DNA from: Paremcibacter congregatus
GTDB taxonomy: Bacteria; Pseudomonadota; Alphaproteobacteria; Sphingomonadales; Emcibacteraceae
Assembly: GCF_006385135.1 (NCBI RefSeq)
Contig: NZ_CP041025.1
Span: 461,001-525,000, forward strand
Length of the DNA stretch: 64,000 nucleotides
Reading direction: 5' to 3'
Part shown: positions 43,959 to 53,104 of the stretch, one piece after another
Layout: each line of letters begins with the position of its first letter
Numbering within the stretch: the first letter of the stretch is position 1
Notes under the pieces: generated by a model
What the model was told of the DNA's origin: nothing
Seen by the model: only the letters and a program-made list of their open reading frames with translations
Database searches by the model: none
Program-made: the position numbers and the translations under genes

Positions 43959-44713
43959 GTAAAAAAAGAGTTATCGCCAGACTGGACGTCAAAAACGAGT
44001 TTGTCATCAAGGGCATTCATCTGGAAGGCCTGAGAAAGGTCGGGGACCCGAACCAGCTGGCGAAGAATTATTACGGTCAGGGGATTGATGAAATTATCTT
44101 TATGGATGCCGTGGCGGCCTATTATGACCGCAATAATTTGAGCCACATCATCGAGAAAGCCTGTCAGGATATTTTCGTCCCGATCACGGTTGGTGGCGGC
44201 ATCCGCAGTCTGGAGGATATCCAGACAGCCCTGAATTCGGGAGCGGATAAAATCGCAGTGAACACCAAGGCCGTCCAGACACCGGATTTTATCAAGATGG
44301 CGTCTCAGGTATTCGGGGCGCAATGTATTGTGTCTTCAATTGATGTGAAACGGATTTCTGACCAGAAATGGGAAGTCTATGTCGATAACGGCCGGGAACC
44401 CACGGGACTGGATGCGGTGGCCTGGGCGCAACAGGTTGAACAATTGGGGGCGGGAGAAATCATGCTCACCTCCATTGATCAGGAAGGGACTAAAAAAGGA
44501 TTTGATATAGAACTGAACCAGATCATCAGTGCGGCGGTGAACATTCCGGTGATTTCCTGTGGCGGGGCCGGGACCGAAGCACATGTGGTCGGGCTGTTTC
44601 AGGAAACCGATGTGGATGCGGCGGCGCTGGCGTCGGTATTGCATTATGACCTTTTGGCCGTCAATTCGTTAAAACAAGCCCTGCGGCAGAATGAAGTTAA
44701 GGTCAGGTTATGA
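43955..44713 (+). CDS. HisF-like cyclase subunit of a sugar amidotransferase
   Basis: A 252-residue (beta-alpha)8 protein of the HisF family. ARLDVKNEFVIKG at the N-terminus and SSIDVKR near 128 keep the two catalytic aspartates of imidazole-glycerol-phosphate synthase; TVGGGIRS and ISCGGAGTEAHV are phosphate-binding turns. No other histidine gene is nearby; instead hisH-like and WbpG-like genes follow directly. In Pseudomonas and Legionella surface-sugar loci such HisF/HisH pairs supply ammonia for amidine formation, so that is the likely role. Confidence 0.85.
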   Translation: MSKKRVIARLDVKNEFVIKGIHLEGLRKVGDPNQLAKNYYGQGIDEIIFMDAVAAYYDRNNLSHIIEKACQDIFVPITVGGGIRSLEDIQTALNSGADKIAVNTKAVQTPDFIKMASQVFGAQCIVSSIDVKRISDQKWEVYVDNGREPTGLDAVAWAQQVEQLGAGEIMLTSIDQEGTKKGFDIELNQIISAAVNIPVISCGGAGTEAHVVGLFQETDVDAAALASVLHYDLLAVNSLKQALRQNEVKVRL

Positions 44714-45363
44714 GCAGGATCGCAATCATTGATTATGGTATCGGCAATGTGAGAAGCATGGTCAACGCGTTTGAAAGCCTGTCGGCAGAGGTCATTCTCA
44801 CCCGTGACAGGACGGAAATAATGGCGGCGGACGGGGTGGTTCTGCCGGGGGTCGGGGCGTTTGCTCATGGTATGGAAAAGCTGGACCAGTATCAGTTGAC
44901 AGATGTCATAAAAGATTACGCACGGACAGGTAAGCCATTGCTCGGGGTCTGTCTGGGTATGCAGATGCTGTTCAGCCACAGTGAAGAGTTTGGTCATACG
45001 CCAGGACTGGACCTTATTCCGGGGAAGGTGGTCAAACTCTCGCCCCGGAATGCAAAGATCCGCAAACTGCCGCATGTCAGCTGGAACGAAATTTATGCCA
45101 CCGGACAATCGGGATGGGATAACACCATCCTGGAAGGGGTTCGCCAAAATGAGGACATGTATTTTGTCCATAGTTTTGTGGCCAGACCGGATGATGCAAT
45201 CAACATTCTGTCCACGACCGGCTATTCAGATGACGAATTTTGTTCTACGGTACGGCAGGGAAATATTTACGGGTGCCAGTATCACCCGGAAAAAAGCGCG
45301 GATGCCGGGCTTAACATCCTGAGAAATTTTATCACTATGTGCAAGGTGAACCATGATGTCTGA
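44710..45363 (+). CDS. HisH-like glutamine amidotransferase subunit
   Basis: A 217-residue class I glutaminase. The nucleophile elbow LLGVCLGMQMLF (Cys about 80) and CQYHPEKS (His/Glu) complete the triad; IDYGIGNVRSMVNAFESL opens the domain. It should hydrolyse glutamine and pass ammonia to the HisF-like partner. It overlaps hisF-like by four bases and the amidotransferase by eleven. Confidence 0.88.
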   Translation: MSRIAIIDYGIGNVRSMVNAFESLSAEVILTRDRTEIMAADGVVLPGVGAFAHGMEKLDQYQLTDVIKDYARTGKPLLGVCLGMQMLFSHSEEFGHTPGLDLIPGKVVKLSPRNAKIRKLPHVSWNEIYATGQSGWDNTILEGVRQNEDMYFVHSFVARPDDAINILSTTGYSDDEFCSTVRQGNIYGCQYHPEKSADAGLNILRNFITMCKVNHDV

Positions 45364-46615
45364 TGATCAAAAGAGCGACACCAACCGTCCCGGTCAGCGG
45401 GAGGCCTATTACGGGCTGCCTTCTGAAGTAAAATTCTGTAAGAAATGTGTCATTTCAAATCAACGGCCAAGCTCCACGATCGAGTTCCGAAGCGCCAAAG
45501 GGGAAAAGAAGAAAGTCATCAATTTTGATGAGAATGGCATATGCTCAGCCTGTGTTTTTCAGGCTGAAAAGGAAAAAGATATTGACTGGCAGGACCGGGA
45601 TGAAAAACTGCGGGCGCTGCTCGACCAGTTCAGAAGCACCGATGGCTCTTATGATGTTATTGTCCCGGGAAGTGGCGGGAAAGACAGCGCGTTCACGGCT
45701 CATATCTTAAAATATAAATATGGCATGAACCCGCTTACGGTGACCTGGGCGCCCCATCTCTATACAGACATTGGCTGGAAGAATTTTGAAGAATGGATGC
45801 ATACCGGGGGGCTGGATAATATTCTCTATACGCCAAATGGCGTGCTGCACCGGGAAATGACCAGAAACGCCTTTCACAATCTTCTGCATCCGTTTCAGCC
45901 TTTCATTGTCGGGCAACGGATTATAGGGCCGGCAATGGCTCGGAAGTTTGGTGTAAAGCTGGTGATGTATGGGGAAAATCAGGCCGAATATGGCAATGCG
46001 ATTGAAGAAAATATCAACCCGATCATGAATATGGACTTCTTTTCGATAGATGACCCGCTCGAGATGAAATTTGGTGATGTGTCCATGCAGGACTATATTG
46101 ATACGGGCCGTTACAGTAAGAATGACTTCGCGCCTTATATCCCGCCGAATAAAAAGGATATTCTAGAAGCCGGAATAGAAGTGCATTACCTTGGTTATTA
46201 TCTGAGATGGGACCCTCAGGAATGTTATTATTACGCCGTTGAGAATACAGGATTTCAGGCCAACCCGGTTCGGACAGAAGGCACCTATTCCAAATACAGC
46301 AGCATTGATGACAAGGTTGACCCGTTTCACTATTTTACCACATTGATCAAGTTCGGCATTGGCCGCTGCACTTATGATGCGGCGCAAGAAGTGCGCAATG
46401 ATAAAATAACCCGGGAGGAAGCATCCTATCTGGTGAAAAAATATGACAGCGAATTTCCGGAAAAATTTTATAAGGAATTTCTGGCGTATATAGATACAAC
46501 CGATGAAGAATTCTGGGCGACGGTGAATAAATATCGCTCCCCTCATATCTGGAAAGAAGAAGACGGGGAATGGAAATTGCGGCATACGGTGGCACAAGAT
46601 GGCACCGATGATTAA
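45353..46615 (+). CDS. N-acetyl sugar amidotransferase (WbpG/PseA family)
   Basis: A 420-residue PP-loop-type enzyme that converts an acetamido to an acetamidino group on a surface sugar. Seen: CKKCVISNQRPSSTIEF with paired cysteines, CSACVFQAEKEK (a second Cys pair, together probably a zinc site), and the ATP loop VIVPGSGGKDSAFTAHIL near residue 100. GENQAEYGNAIEEN (about 205) is a family block. With HisF/HisH it forms the three-part amidotransferase known from P. aeruginosa O-antigen and Legionella legionaminic acid loci. Confidence 0.88.
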   Translation: MMSDDQKSDTNRPGQREAYYGLPSEVKFCKKCVISNQRPSSTIEFRSAKGEKKKVINFDENGICSACVFQAEKEKDIDWQDRDEKLRALLDQFRSTDGSYDVIVPGSGGKDSAFTAHILKYKYGMNPLTVTWAPHLYTDIGWKNFEEWMHTGGLDNILYTPNGVLHREMTRNAFHNLLHPFQPFIVGQRIIGPAMARKFGVKLVMYGENQAEYGNAIEENINPIMNMDFFSIDDPLEMKFGDVSMQDYIDTGRYSKNDFAPYIPPNKKDILEAGIEVHYLGYYLRWDPQECYYYAVENTGFQANPVRTEGTYSKYSSIDDKVDPFHYFTTLIKFGIGRCTYDAAQEVRNDKITREEASYLVKKYDSEFPEKFYKEFLAYIDTTDEEFWATVNKYRSPHIWKEEDGEWKLRHTVAQDGTDD

Positions 46616-47306
46616 CAAAAAAATAGTGGCGATCATTCCGGCGCGTGGTGGTTCCAAGGGATTGCCGGGCAAGAATACGGCGGACCTTGCCGGTAAGCCT
46701 TTGATCGCCTGGACCATTGAGGCCAGTCTGGCGTCGGATTATATTGCCAAAACGCTCGTGACATCTGAAGATGACAGGATTTTAGCTGTTTCGGCCGCGC
46801 ATGGCGCCGACACCATAAAACGACCGGCTGAATTTGCGACAGATACCGCGACGAGTGAAAGCGTGATCCGGGATGCCCTGGAACAACTGGCGCGGACCCA
46901 TGAAAAGTTTGAATATCTTATTTTGCTGCAGCCGACATCGCCGTTGCGGACGCGCGACATGATTGATGCCGCTTGCGCCAGGTTTTTTGACAGTGGGGCA
47001 ACGGCCCTGATCAGTGTCTGTGAAATCGATAACAAAATACTCAAGGCATTCAAGGCGGATGACGACGGGTATATCCGCGGCATTTCCAATGACCGGTATC
47101 CTTTTATGCGACGCCAGGATTTGCCGGAAACCTATATCAGTAATGGGGCCATCTATATAATCAATATTGGTGAATTCCAGGCGCAGGAAAGTCTTTTGAC
47201 CGACAAAACGATCCCTTTTGTGATGGACGGGCGCAGCAGTATGGACATTGATACAGCGGAAGATCTGGCGCAGGTAGCGCAGACGATCGCGGCTGAAAGA
47301 CACTGA
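46599..47306 (+). CDS. CMP-nonulosonate cytidylyltransferase (NeuA/LegF family)
   Basis: A 235-residue cytidylyltransferase that activates the nonulosonic acid with CTP. The signature IIPARGGSKGLPGKN at the start, LLQPTSPLRTRDMIDAA (about 108) and the closing DIDTAEDLAQV are diagnostic. The ATG at 46599 lies within the preceding gene; an ATG three codons later is equally possible. It is the last gene of the operon. No sialyltransferase-like gene follows, so transfer must be encoded elsewhere. Confidence 0.9.
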   Translation: MAPMINKKIVAIIPARGGSKGLPGKNTADLAGKPLIAWTIEASLASDYIAKTLVTSEDDRILAVSAAHGADTIKRPAEFATDTATSESVIRDALEQLARTHEKFEYLILLQPTSPLRTRDMIDAACARFFDSGATALISVCEIDNKILKAFKADDDGYIRGISNDRYPFMRRQDLPETYISNGAIYIINIGEFQAQESLLTDKTIPFVMDGRSSMDIDTAEDLAQVAQTIAAERH

Positions 47307-47457
47307 TGTTCAGGCTTTTTCTGGTGCGACAAACCCCGGAATCCAGAAATTTAATAAAATTTCAATAAAAGTAAATGATTCCTTAATATTAACTTAAGCA
47401 TTCCGTGATATTCGTTGAATGTAGACTGGTTTTATAAGTTGAGTTAAGGAATGAATC

Positions 47458-47715
47458 ATGGATAGCGGTTCAAAACGTTTTGAGGTGTCTTTGTATAACA
47501 AGGATGTTCGGAAGATGCTGGAACAAAACAAGGATCACCCTAATTTTAACCGTGATTGGGCGCACTTGCAGTTCTTCACCTATGAAGGTGAGAGCGAGAA
47601 CGATATTCTTGAGCAGGTGCGGAAAAAATATCCGGAACGCAAAGGCTTTGTCATCGATAAAGTTATGGAAATTAAAGAATATGAATTTGTAAAACCTGTG
47701 GGACGGCGCTTTTAA
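47458..47715 (+). CDS. Small uncharacterised protein
   Basis: 85 residues, soluble, charged, reading FEVSLYNKDVRKMLEQNKDH and ending EYEFVKPVGRRF. Its own 150-bp upstream gap suggests a separate transcript. Codon use fits a genuine gene. Family not recognised; it resembles short conserved hypothetical proteins of alphaproteobacteria. No function is proposed. Confidence 0.6.
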   Translation: MDSGSKRFEVSLYNKDVRKMLEQNKDHPNFNRDWAHLQFFTYEGESENDILEQVRKKYPERKGFVIDKVMEIKEYEFVKPVGRRF

Positions 47716-47954
47716 TTCTCTCGAGAATGTACCCGGCCTCAGGCGATCTTTCGTGCCGTGACCCATGGCTTGGGGGCGTCGGTTTAACCCGGCGTTGCTC
47801 TTGCCGTGGGGATACTTCGTCAGTCCCACCTGCTTTTTCACGCTTCCTGCTCAGGGTCAAGGGCGATGCCTTTCCCTTTTCCCTCTTTCAAACCCCTTAT
47901 GTGTCATAAATATTTTCGAAGAGAAAAGAAAATTCCGGAATCTATAATTTCTAA
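47716..47954. other. Intergenic region without recognised content
   Basis: First half of the 450-bp gap before nagK. Open frames on both strands are short, cysteine- and proline-rich and unlike known proteins. A small palindrome ATTCTCTCGAGAAT lies right after the small gene. No terminator with a T-run is seen. Confidence 0.4.
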
Positions 47955-47983
47955 ATGACAACGCTGTCATTTTAGGATATACA
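47955..47983 (+). promoter_or_regulatory. TGACAACGCTGTCA operator on the nag operon promoter
   Basis: The palindrome (47956-47969) overlaps ATGACA (47955-47960), with TATACA (47978-47983) 17 bases downstream. The same geometry is seen at nagX and pgi. About 190 bp of leader separate it from nagK. Confidence 0.82.
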
Positions 47984-48172
47984 GGATTCAATTAACTCTG
48001 GACTGTAACGTCATACCGTTTTTCAAAGCGGCGCAAAATGGTCCGGTGTAATGTTGAATTTAAGATTAGGGCACCGACAGATCAGTCGTTTGATATGCAA
48101 GGGAGGGCGCAACGCGCTGCATGCGATGACCAGAAGATCGACAGGACAAAAGAAGATTTAAGAGGAATGACT

Positions 48173-49081
48173 GTGATCATTAGCCGCGCAGAACATAATC
48201 AGTATTTTATCGGCATTGACGGGGGGGCGAGCAAATGCCGGGCCCGTCTGGTTTCTTCGGACTTCAGTCTGCGGGGAGAAGGTCTGGCGGGACCCGCCAA
48301 CCCGCTGCATGGAATAGAAGAAGCCCAGGAAGCGATTGTTGCGTCCACGGCGGCGGCCCTGAAAGATGCGGGGCTGCCCGAAAGCGATATGAAAAACCTG
48401 ATTGCAGGGGTCGGACTTGCAGGGGTGAACCTGCCGACCTGCAGCGCGGCCATGTCAAACTGGGATCATCCGTTCAAAAAAATGTTTTTGACAACCGACC
48501 TGCATGTCGCCTGCATCGGGGCGCATCAGGGAGCGGACGGGGCGGTGATTATAGTCGGTACGGGATCCTGCGGGATTTCCTGCGTCAAGGGCAAGACCCA
48601 TATTCTTGGGGCGCATGGTTTCCCGCATGGGGACAAGGCCAGCGGCGCCTGGCTCGGACTGGAAGGATTGAAGGTCACGTTGCTGGCGCTTGACGGGGTG
48701 CTGGAACATTCTTACCTCACTGACCGGATTATGCAGCATCTTGGCTGCAAGACGGATCTGGAAGTGGTCGAAAAAATGTCACGGGTATCGTCCCGGGTTT
48801 ATGCCAAGCTGGCGCCGCTGGTGTTTGAAGCCGCGGATCATGATGATGCTCAGGCCCAGGCCATCCTGCGGGAGGCGGCCGATTATATCAAGGCAATCAG
48901 CGACAAGCTGCTCGACAGCAATCCGCCGCGCCTGTCGATGATCGGTGGTCTGACCGAACGGATGATGCGCTGGCTCGACAAGGATGTTGCAGCGCGTTTT
49001 TCACCGCCACTCGATCCGCCGGAAGTCGGGGCTGTATATTATGCTCATGAAGAGCTGTTCGGCTACCATGAGGCGGTATAG
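48173..49081 (+). CDS. nagK: N-acetylglucosamine kinase, BadF/BadG family
   Basis: About 302 residues. The ATPase fold is marked by YFIGIDGGASKCRARLVS at the N-terminus, GLAGVNLP (about 84), VIIVGTGSCGISCVKG (about 125) and the late LSMIGGLTERM. This family phosphorylates GlcNAc in Shewanella- and Xanthomonas-type pathways. GAGG lies 7 bases before a GTG at 48173; an ATG two codons earlier sits too close to it. A much longer frame back to 48038 is unlikely. It opens nagK-nagB-nagA with gaps of two or three bases. Confidence 0.88.
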   Translation: MIISRAEHNQYFIGIDGGASKCRARLVSSDFSLRGEGLAGPANPLHGIEEAQEAIVASTAAALKDAGLPESDMKNLIAGVGLAGVNLPTCSAAMSNWDHPFKKMFLTTDLHVACIGAHQGADGAVIIVGTGSCGISCVKGKTHILGAHGFPHGDKASGAWLGLEGLKVTLLALDGVLEHSYLTDRIMQHLGCKTDLEVVEKMSRVSSRVYAKLAPLVFEAADHDDAQAQAILREAADYIKAISDKLLDSNPPRLSMIGGLTERMMRWLDKDVAARFSPPLDPPEVGAVYYAHEELFGYHEAV

Positions 49082-49084
49082 AAA

Positions 49085-50116
49085 ATGCAGACGAATTTAA
49101 TGGAAGAGACGACGGAGATGACAAAAACCATCATGCAGCTAGAGGCGCGGGAAGCCCCGGCCCGTATTCTTCAGCAGTTGCAGGAAAACAGGAATTTAAT
49201 GGCGGAGCTTGGGGCGCAGATCCGGCAGTTCAATCCTCAGCTGGTAATGACCGTCGGGCGGGGGTCTTCGGATCACGCCGGGGTCTTCGCCAAATATCTG
49301 GTCGGTATTGAAGCCGGCCGCCCGGCCGCTTCCGCCATGCCGTCTATCGCCGGTCTATATGGGCGGCGGCAGAATTTGTCTAAGGCGCTGGTCATTGTGA
49401 TTTCACAATCAGGCCGCAGCCCGGATATCCTTGCCCAGGCTGAAATGGCCAAGCAGGCGGGCGCCTTCTGTGTGGCGCTGGTGAATGATGAAACCTCGCC
49501 ATTGAGAGATATCGTCGATGCGGTGGTGCCATTGAAAGCCGGTCCTGAAAAAGCGGTGGCGGCCACCAAAAGCTTCCTTACGACCTTAAGCGCCATTATA
49601 CATCTGGTGGCGGAATGGACGAAAAATGCCGAGTTGCTTGAAGCTCTGACGCATTTGCCTCTATACTTGGAAAAGGCAATTGACAGTCCGGCGCAACTTA
49701 CACCGGAAGATTTTAAAGGCGTGGATGATTGTGTGGTCCTGGCCCGAGGGTTGGGGTATGGTATCGCCCGGGAAATAGCTCTTAAATTGAAAGAAGTCTG
49801 TGGCATTCATGCAGAATCCTTCAGCAGCGCGGAATTTCTGCATGGGCCGGTTACCCTGGTGGAAACAAAACTGACCATACTGGATGTGCTGGTGAAGGAT
49901 GAAGCGGAAGCCGCCCATGTAGAACAGATCGAGGATATGAAACGACGCGGTGCCGATCTGGTTCACCTGAATCAGGTTATGGCCGATGTTCATCCCCGGC
50001 TGGCGCCGTTGCTGCTGTTGCAGCGGTTTTATCTGGATGTGGAAAAAATCGCTTTGGCGCGCGGGGTAAACCCCGATGCGCCCCCGGGATTGAATAAAGT
50101 AACGAGGACAAGGTAA
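49085..50116 (+). CDS. nagB-II: Glucosamine-6-phosphate deaminase, SIS type (NagB-II)
   Basis: A 343-residue double-SIS protein resembling the isomerase half of GlmS without the glutaminase domain. TVGRGSSDHAGVFAKYL (about 56), VISQSGRSPDILAQ (about 98) and AATKSFLTTL (about 158) match the NagB-II branch, which converts glucosamine-6-P to fructose-6-P and ammonia. Starts at 49085, 49100 and 49118 are all possible. Position between nagK and nagA supports the role. Confidence 0.88.
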   Translation: MQTNLMEETTEMTKTIMQLEAREAPARILQQLQENRNLMAELGAQIRQFNPQLVMTVGRGSSDHAGVFAKYLVGIEAGRPAASAMPSIAGLYGRRQNLSKALVIVISQSGRSPDILAQAEMAKQAGAFCVALVNDETSPLRDIVDAVVPLKAGPEKAVAATKSFLTTLSAIIHLVAEWTKNAELLEALTHLPLYLEKAIDSPAQLTPEDFKGVDDCVVLARGLGYGIAREIALKLKEVCGIHAESFSSAEFLHGPVTLVETKLTILDVLVKDEAEAAHVEQIEDMKRRGADLVHLNQVMADVHPRLAPLLLLQRFYLDVEKIALARGVNPDAPPGLNKVTRTR

Positions 50117-50118
50117 AA

Positions 50119-51252
50119 ATGAGCGTAACCTATATCGCGGACCATATCTTTGATGGCGAGACCCTGCGGCAGGATGTTCCTGTCACGGTGTCAGACGGTC
50201 GGATTGTCGCGTTTGAAGGCTGCGCCGGGGCGGAAGAAATACGCTTGCATGGTATGTTGGCGCCGGGTTTTGTCGATGTTCAGGTCAATGGTGGTGGCGG
50301 GTATCTGTTCAATAATGCGCCTGACCTGGAAACGCTGAAGGTCATGGGGGCGGCCCATGCCGCGTTCGGGACAACCGGTTTTATGCCGACCCTGGTGACC
50401 GATGATATCGCGGTGATGCAGCAGGCGGCGGATGCCGTGGCGGTGGCGCTTGCGCAGAATCTGCCCGGGGTTCTCGGGATTCATTTCGAAGGACCCCATC
50501 TTGCCGGGGCGCGTAAAGGCATCCATCCTGAAAATCATATCCGGGAATTGTCGGAACAGGAACTGATCGTCTATGCACGCAACGACTTGGGCGACAAGAT
50601 GATCACTCTGGCCCCGGAAACGGTGGCGCCCGATGTGATTGCCGTGTTGGTTGGTCTCGGGGTGAAGGTCTGCCTGGGGCATTCCAATGCCGATTATGAA
50701 ACCACCCAGGCGGCGTTGGCCGCCGGGGCCACCGGATTTACCCATCTGTTCAATGCCATGTCACGGCTGAATTCCCGTGACCCGGGTATGGTCGGGGCGG
50801 CGCTTCTGGACCCGGACAGCTGGTGTGGCATTATTCTCGACGGGCATCATGTGCATGCCGGCACGGCCCGTCTGGCTCATCACGCCAAACCCAAAGGCAA
50901 AATGATGCTGGTGACCGATGCCATGTCGCTGATTGGCACACAAGAAGAAAGTTTTCCTTTCTTTGGAGAATTGATTTTCCGGGATGGCGACCGCCTGGCC
51001 AATGGCGATGGGGTATTGGCGGGGTCGCATCTTGATATGACGACCGCGGTGAGAAATGCCGTCACCTATCTGGGGATTGAATATGAGGAGGCTCTGCGGA
51101 TGGCGTCACTCTACCCTGCGGAATTTTTGGGTCAGGATCAGACCCGTGGACGACTTACAGTCGGGGGAGCAGCGGATTTTATTCTGATGAAGGATGACCG
51201 GACGATTCAGGGCACCTGGATTGGCGGGAAAAAAGTTTTTAAAAAAATATAA
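50119..51252 (+). CDS. nagA: N-acetylglucosamine-6-phosphate deacetylase
   Basis: A 377-residue amidohydrolase giving glucosamine-6-P and acetate. Metal and substrate motifs: PGFVDVQVNGGGG (about 50), GIHFEGPHLAGARKGIHP (about 120), CLGHSNADYE (about 185), GFTHLFNAMS (about 207) and MLVTDAMSLIG (about 263). It follows nagB-II by two bases and is followed by the symporter after 36 bp. Confidence 0.95.
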   Translation: MSVTYIADHIFDGETLRQDVPVTVSDGRIVAFEGCAGAEEIRLHGMLAPGFVDVQVNGGGGYLFNNAPDLETLKVMGAAHAAFGTTGFMPTLVTDDIAVMQQAADAVAVALAQNLPGVLGIHFEGPHLAGARKGIHPENHIRELSEQELIVYARNDLGDKMITLAPETVAPDVIAVLVGLGVKVCLGHSNADYETTQAALAAGATGFTHLFNAMSRLNSRDPGMVGAALLDPDSWCGIILDGHHVHAGTARLAHHAKPKGKMMLVTDAMSLIGTQEESFPFFGELIFRDGDRLANGDGVLAGSHLDMTTAVRNAVTYLGIEYEEALRMASLYPAEFLGQDQTRGRLTVGGAADFILMKDDRTIQGTWIGGKKVFKKI

Positions 51253-51288
51253 TATAATGTCGTAAATCATAGGGAATGAGGATTTAGC

Positions 51289-53064
51289 ATGCAGTTGTCA
51301 GCATTGGACTGGGGGATCATCATCACGGTGCTTTCCACCACGTTACTGGTTGGTTTTTGGGTCAGTAAAAGGGCGTCGGCCAACAGCGCATCCTATTTTC
51401 TGGGTGGACGACATATGCCTTGGTGGCTGTTGGGGACGTCCATGGTGGCGACGACCTTTGCCGCCGATACACCCAATCTTGTCACCAATATCGTGCGCAC
51501 CAATGGGGTGTCCGGCAACTGGGTCTGGTGGAGCTTTCTGATCACCGGCATGCTGACCACTTTTGTATATGCCAAATTATGGCGACGGCTTGGCGTCACT
51601 ACCGATGTTGAATTTTACGAACGGCGATACAGCGGTAAGGCGGCGCGTTTTCTGCGCGGGTTCCGGGCGCTTTATCTCGGGTTCTTTTTCAATATCATGA
51701 TCATGGCCAATGTGACTCTGGCGGCGATCAAGATCGGCAGTGTCATGCTGGGGTTGAGCCCGGCTGAAATTGTCATCGGCGCAGGTCTGCTGACGGTGAT
51801 TTTCTCGGCGGCTGGCGGGTTTCTCGGGGTGTTGATCACCGATATGCTGCTGTTCGTCCTGGCGATGACAGGCTCTCTGCTGGCGGCCTATTTCGCGGTC
51901 AATCATCCGGCGGTCGGTGGTCTGGACAACCTGTTGAGCCATCCCAACGTGGTGGGCAGCATTTCCATATTGCCGGACCTTGGCAATCCGGAACATTATG
52001 TGCCGTTGTTGCTGATCCCGCTGGTGGTTCAGTGGTGGAGCGCCTGGTATCCGGGGGCGGAGCCGGGCGGCGGCGGATATATCGCCCAGCGCATGCTGGC
52101 GGCCAAAAATGAAAACCATGCGGTGGCGTCTTCGGCTTTCTTTAATTTCTGTCATTATGCCGTGCGGCCATGGCCGTGGATTCTGGTGGCGCTGGCGTCC
52201 CTGATTGTCTATCCGGATCTGGCCAGTATCGAGACGGCCTTCCCCGACGTGGACAAGGGCCTGATCGCCCATGACCTGGCCTATTCCGGGATGCTGACCT
52301 ATTTGCCTCACGGGATTTTGGGCATCGTGGTGGCGTCGCTGGCCTCGGCCTATGTGTCGACCATTTCCACCAGCCTGAACTGGGGCTCCTCCTATTACGT
52401 CAATGACTTCTACCTGCGCTTTATCAATCCGGACGCTTCCGGACGCCGTCAGGTGTTTATGGGGCGGGTGATGACCGTAGTGCTGATGGTGATTGCCGGC
52501 TTTATGTCGCTGGTGCTGGAAAGCGCCCTGCAGGCCTTCCAGATTTTGCTGTCGATCGGCGCAGGCACCGGGTTACTTTTCCTGCTGCGCTGGTTCTGGA
52601 CGCGGATCAATGTCTGGAGCGAGGTGGCCGCCATGGTTCTGTCCTTCCTGATCAGCATGTTTTTCCAGTTCGGCCATCGCCTGTTTGGCGCTGGCACGGG
52701 CTTTGGTGATTTCCTGATCTCCCTGGAAAGCTGGGAACGGATGGTTTACAGCGTCGCCCTGACCACTGTCGGCTGGGTCAGCGTTACCCTGATGACCCGC
52801 AACACCAGCGCCGAGACACTGGCGACATTCAAGGAAGACATCAAAGGCGCGGACGGCGAAATTCGTCATGGCATTTATGCGACATTGTTTTCCACCGCCG
52901 CGATCTACGGGGCCATGTTTGCGGTTGGCAACCTTATTTACGGGAATATAGGCGTGGCGGTATCGCTGCTTCTGGTGACGGTGGTTACCGGCTATGCGAC
53001 CTGGCACCTTTATCGCAAGGCGGGGGCGGGAGCCAAGTTGACGCCCGCGAAACAAACCTCCTAA
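51289..53064 (+). CDS. Sodium:solute symporter, probable GlcNAc permease
   Basis: A 591-residue SSS-family inner-membrane protein with about 14 helices. The start region NSASYFLGGRHMPWWLLGTS followed by FAADTPNLVTNIVRTNGVSG is typical of the family branch found in amino-sugar and related sugar loci. It shares only the family with the symporter at 12854. Position as the last gene of the nag operon makes GlcNAc the probable substrate; this is context, not proof. Confidence 0.82.
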   Translation: MQLSALDWGIIITVLSTTLLVGFWVSKRASANSASYFLGGRHMPWWLLGTSMVATTFAADTPNLVTNIVRTNGVSGNWVWWSFLITGMLTTFVYAKLWRRLGVTTDVEFYERRYSGKAARFLRGFRALYLGFFFNIMIMANVTLAAIKIGSVMLGLSPAEIVIGAGLLTVIFSAAGGFLGVLITDMLLFVLAMTGSLLAAYFAVNHPAVGGLDNLLSHPNVVGSISILPDLGNPEHYVPLLLIPLVVQWWSAWYPGAEPGGGGYIAQRMLAAKNENHAVASSAFFNFCHYAVRPWPWILVALASLIVYPDLASIETAFPDVDKGLIAHDLAYSGMLTYLPHGILGIVVASLASAYVSTISTSLNWGSSYYVNDFYLRFINPDASGRRQVFMGRVMTVVLMVIAGFMSLVLESALQAFQILLSIGAGTGLLFLLRWFWTRINVWSEVAAMVLSFLISMFFQFGHRLFGAGTGFGDFLISLESWERMVYSVALTTVGWVSVTLMTRNTSAETLATFKEDIKGADGEIRHGIYATLFSTAAIYGAMFAVGNLIYGNIGVAVSLLLVTVVTGYATWHLYRKAGAGAKLTPAKQTS

Positions 53065-53104
53065 GGCCATCAGGTCTGTTCGGCGGACGTCGGATGGTGT
53101 CAGG

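Noticed and set aside
43955..45363. hisF and hisH as histidine biosynthesis genes
   Set aside because: No other his genes are nearby; both are embedded by overlaps in a nonulosonate operon next to a WbpG-type amidotransferase, which explains them better.
47672..47947. Short open frames on both strands in the gap before nagK
   Set aside because: No ribosome sites, odd residue composition and no recognisable family.
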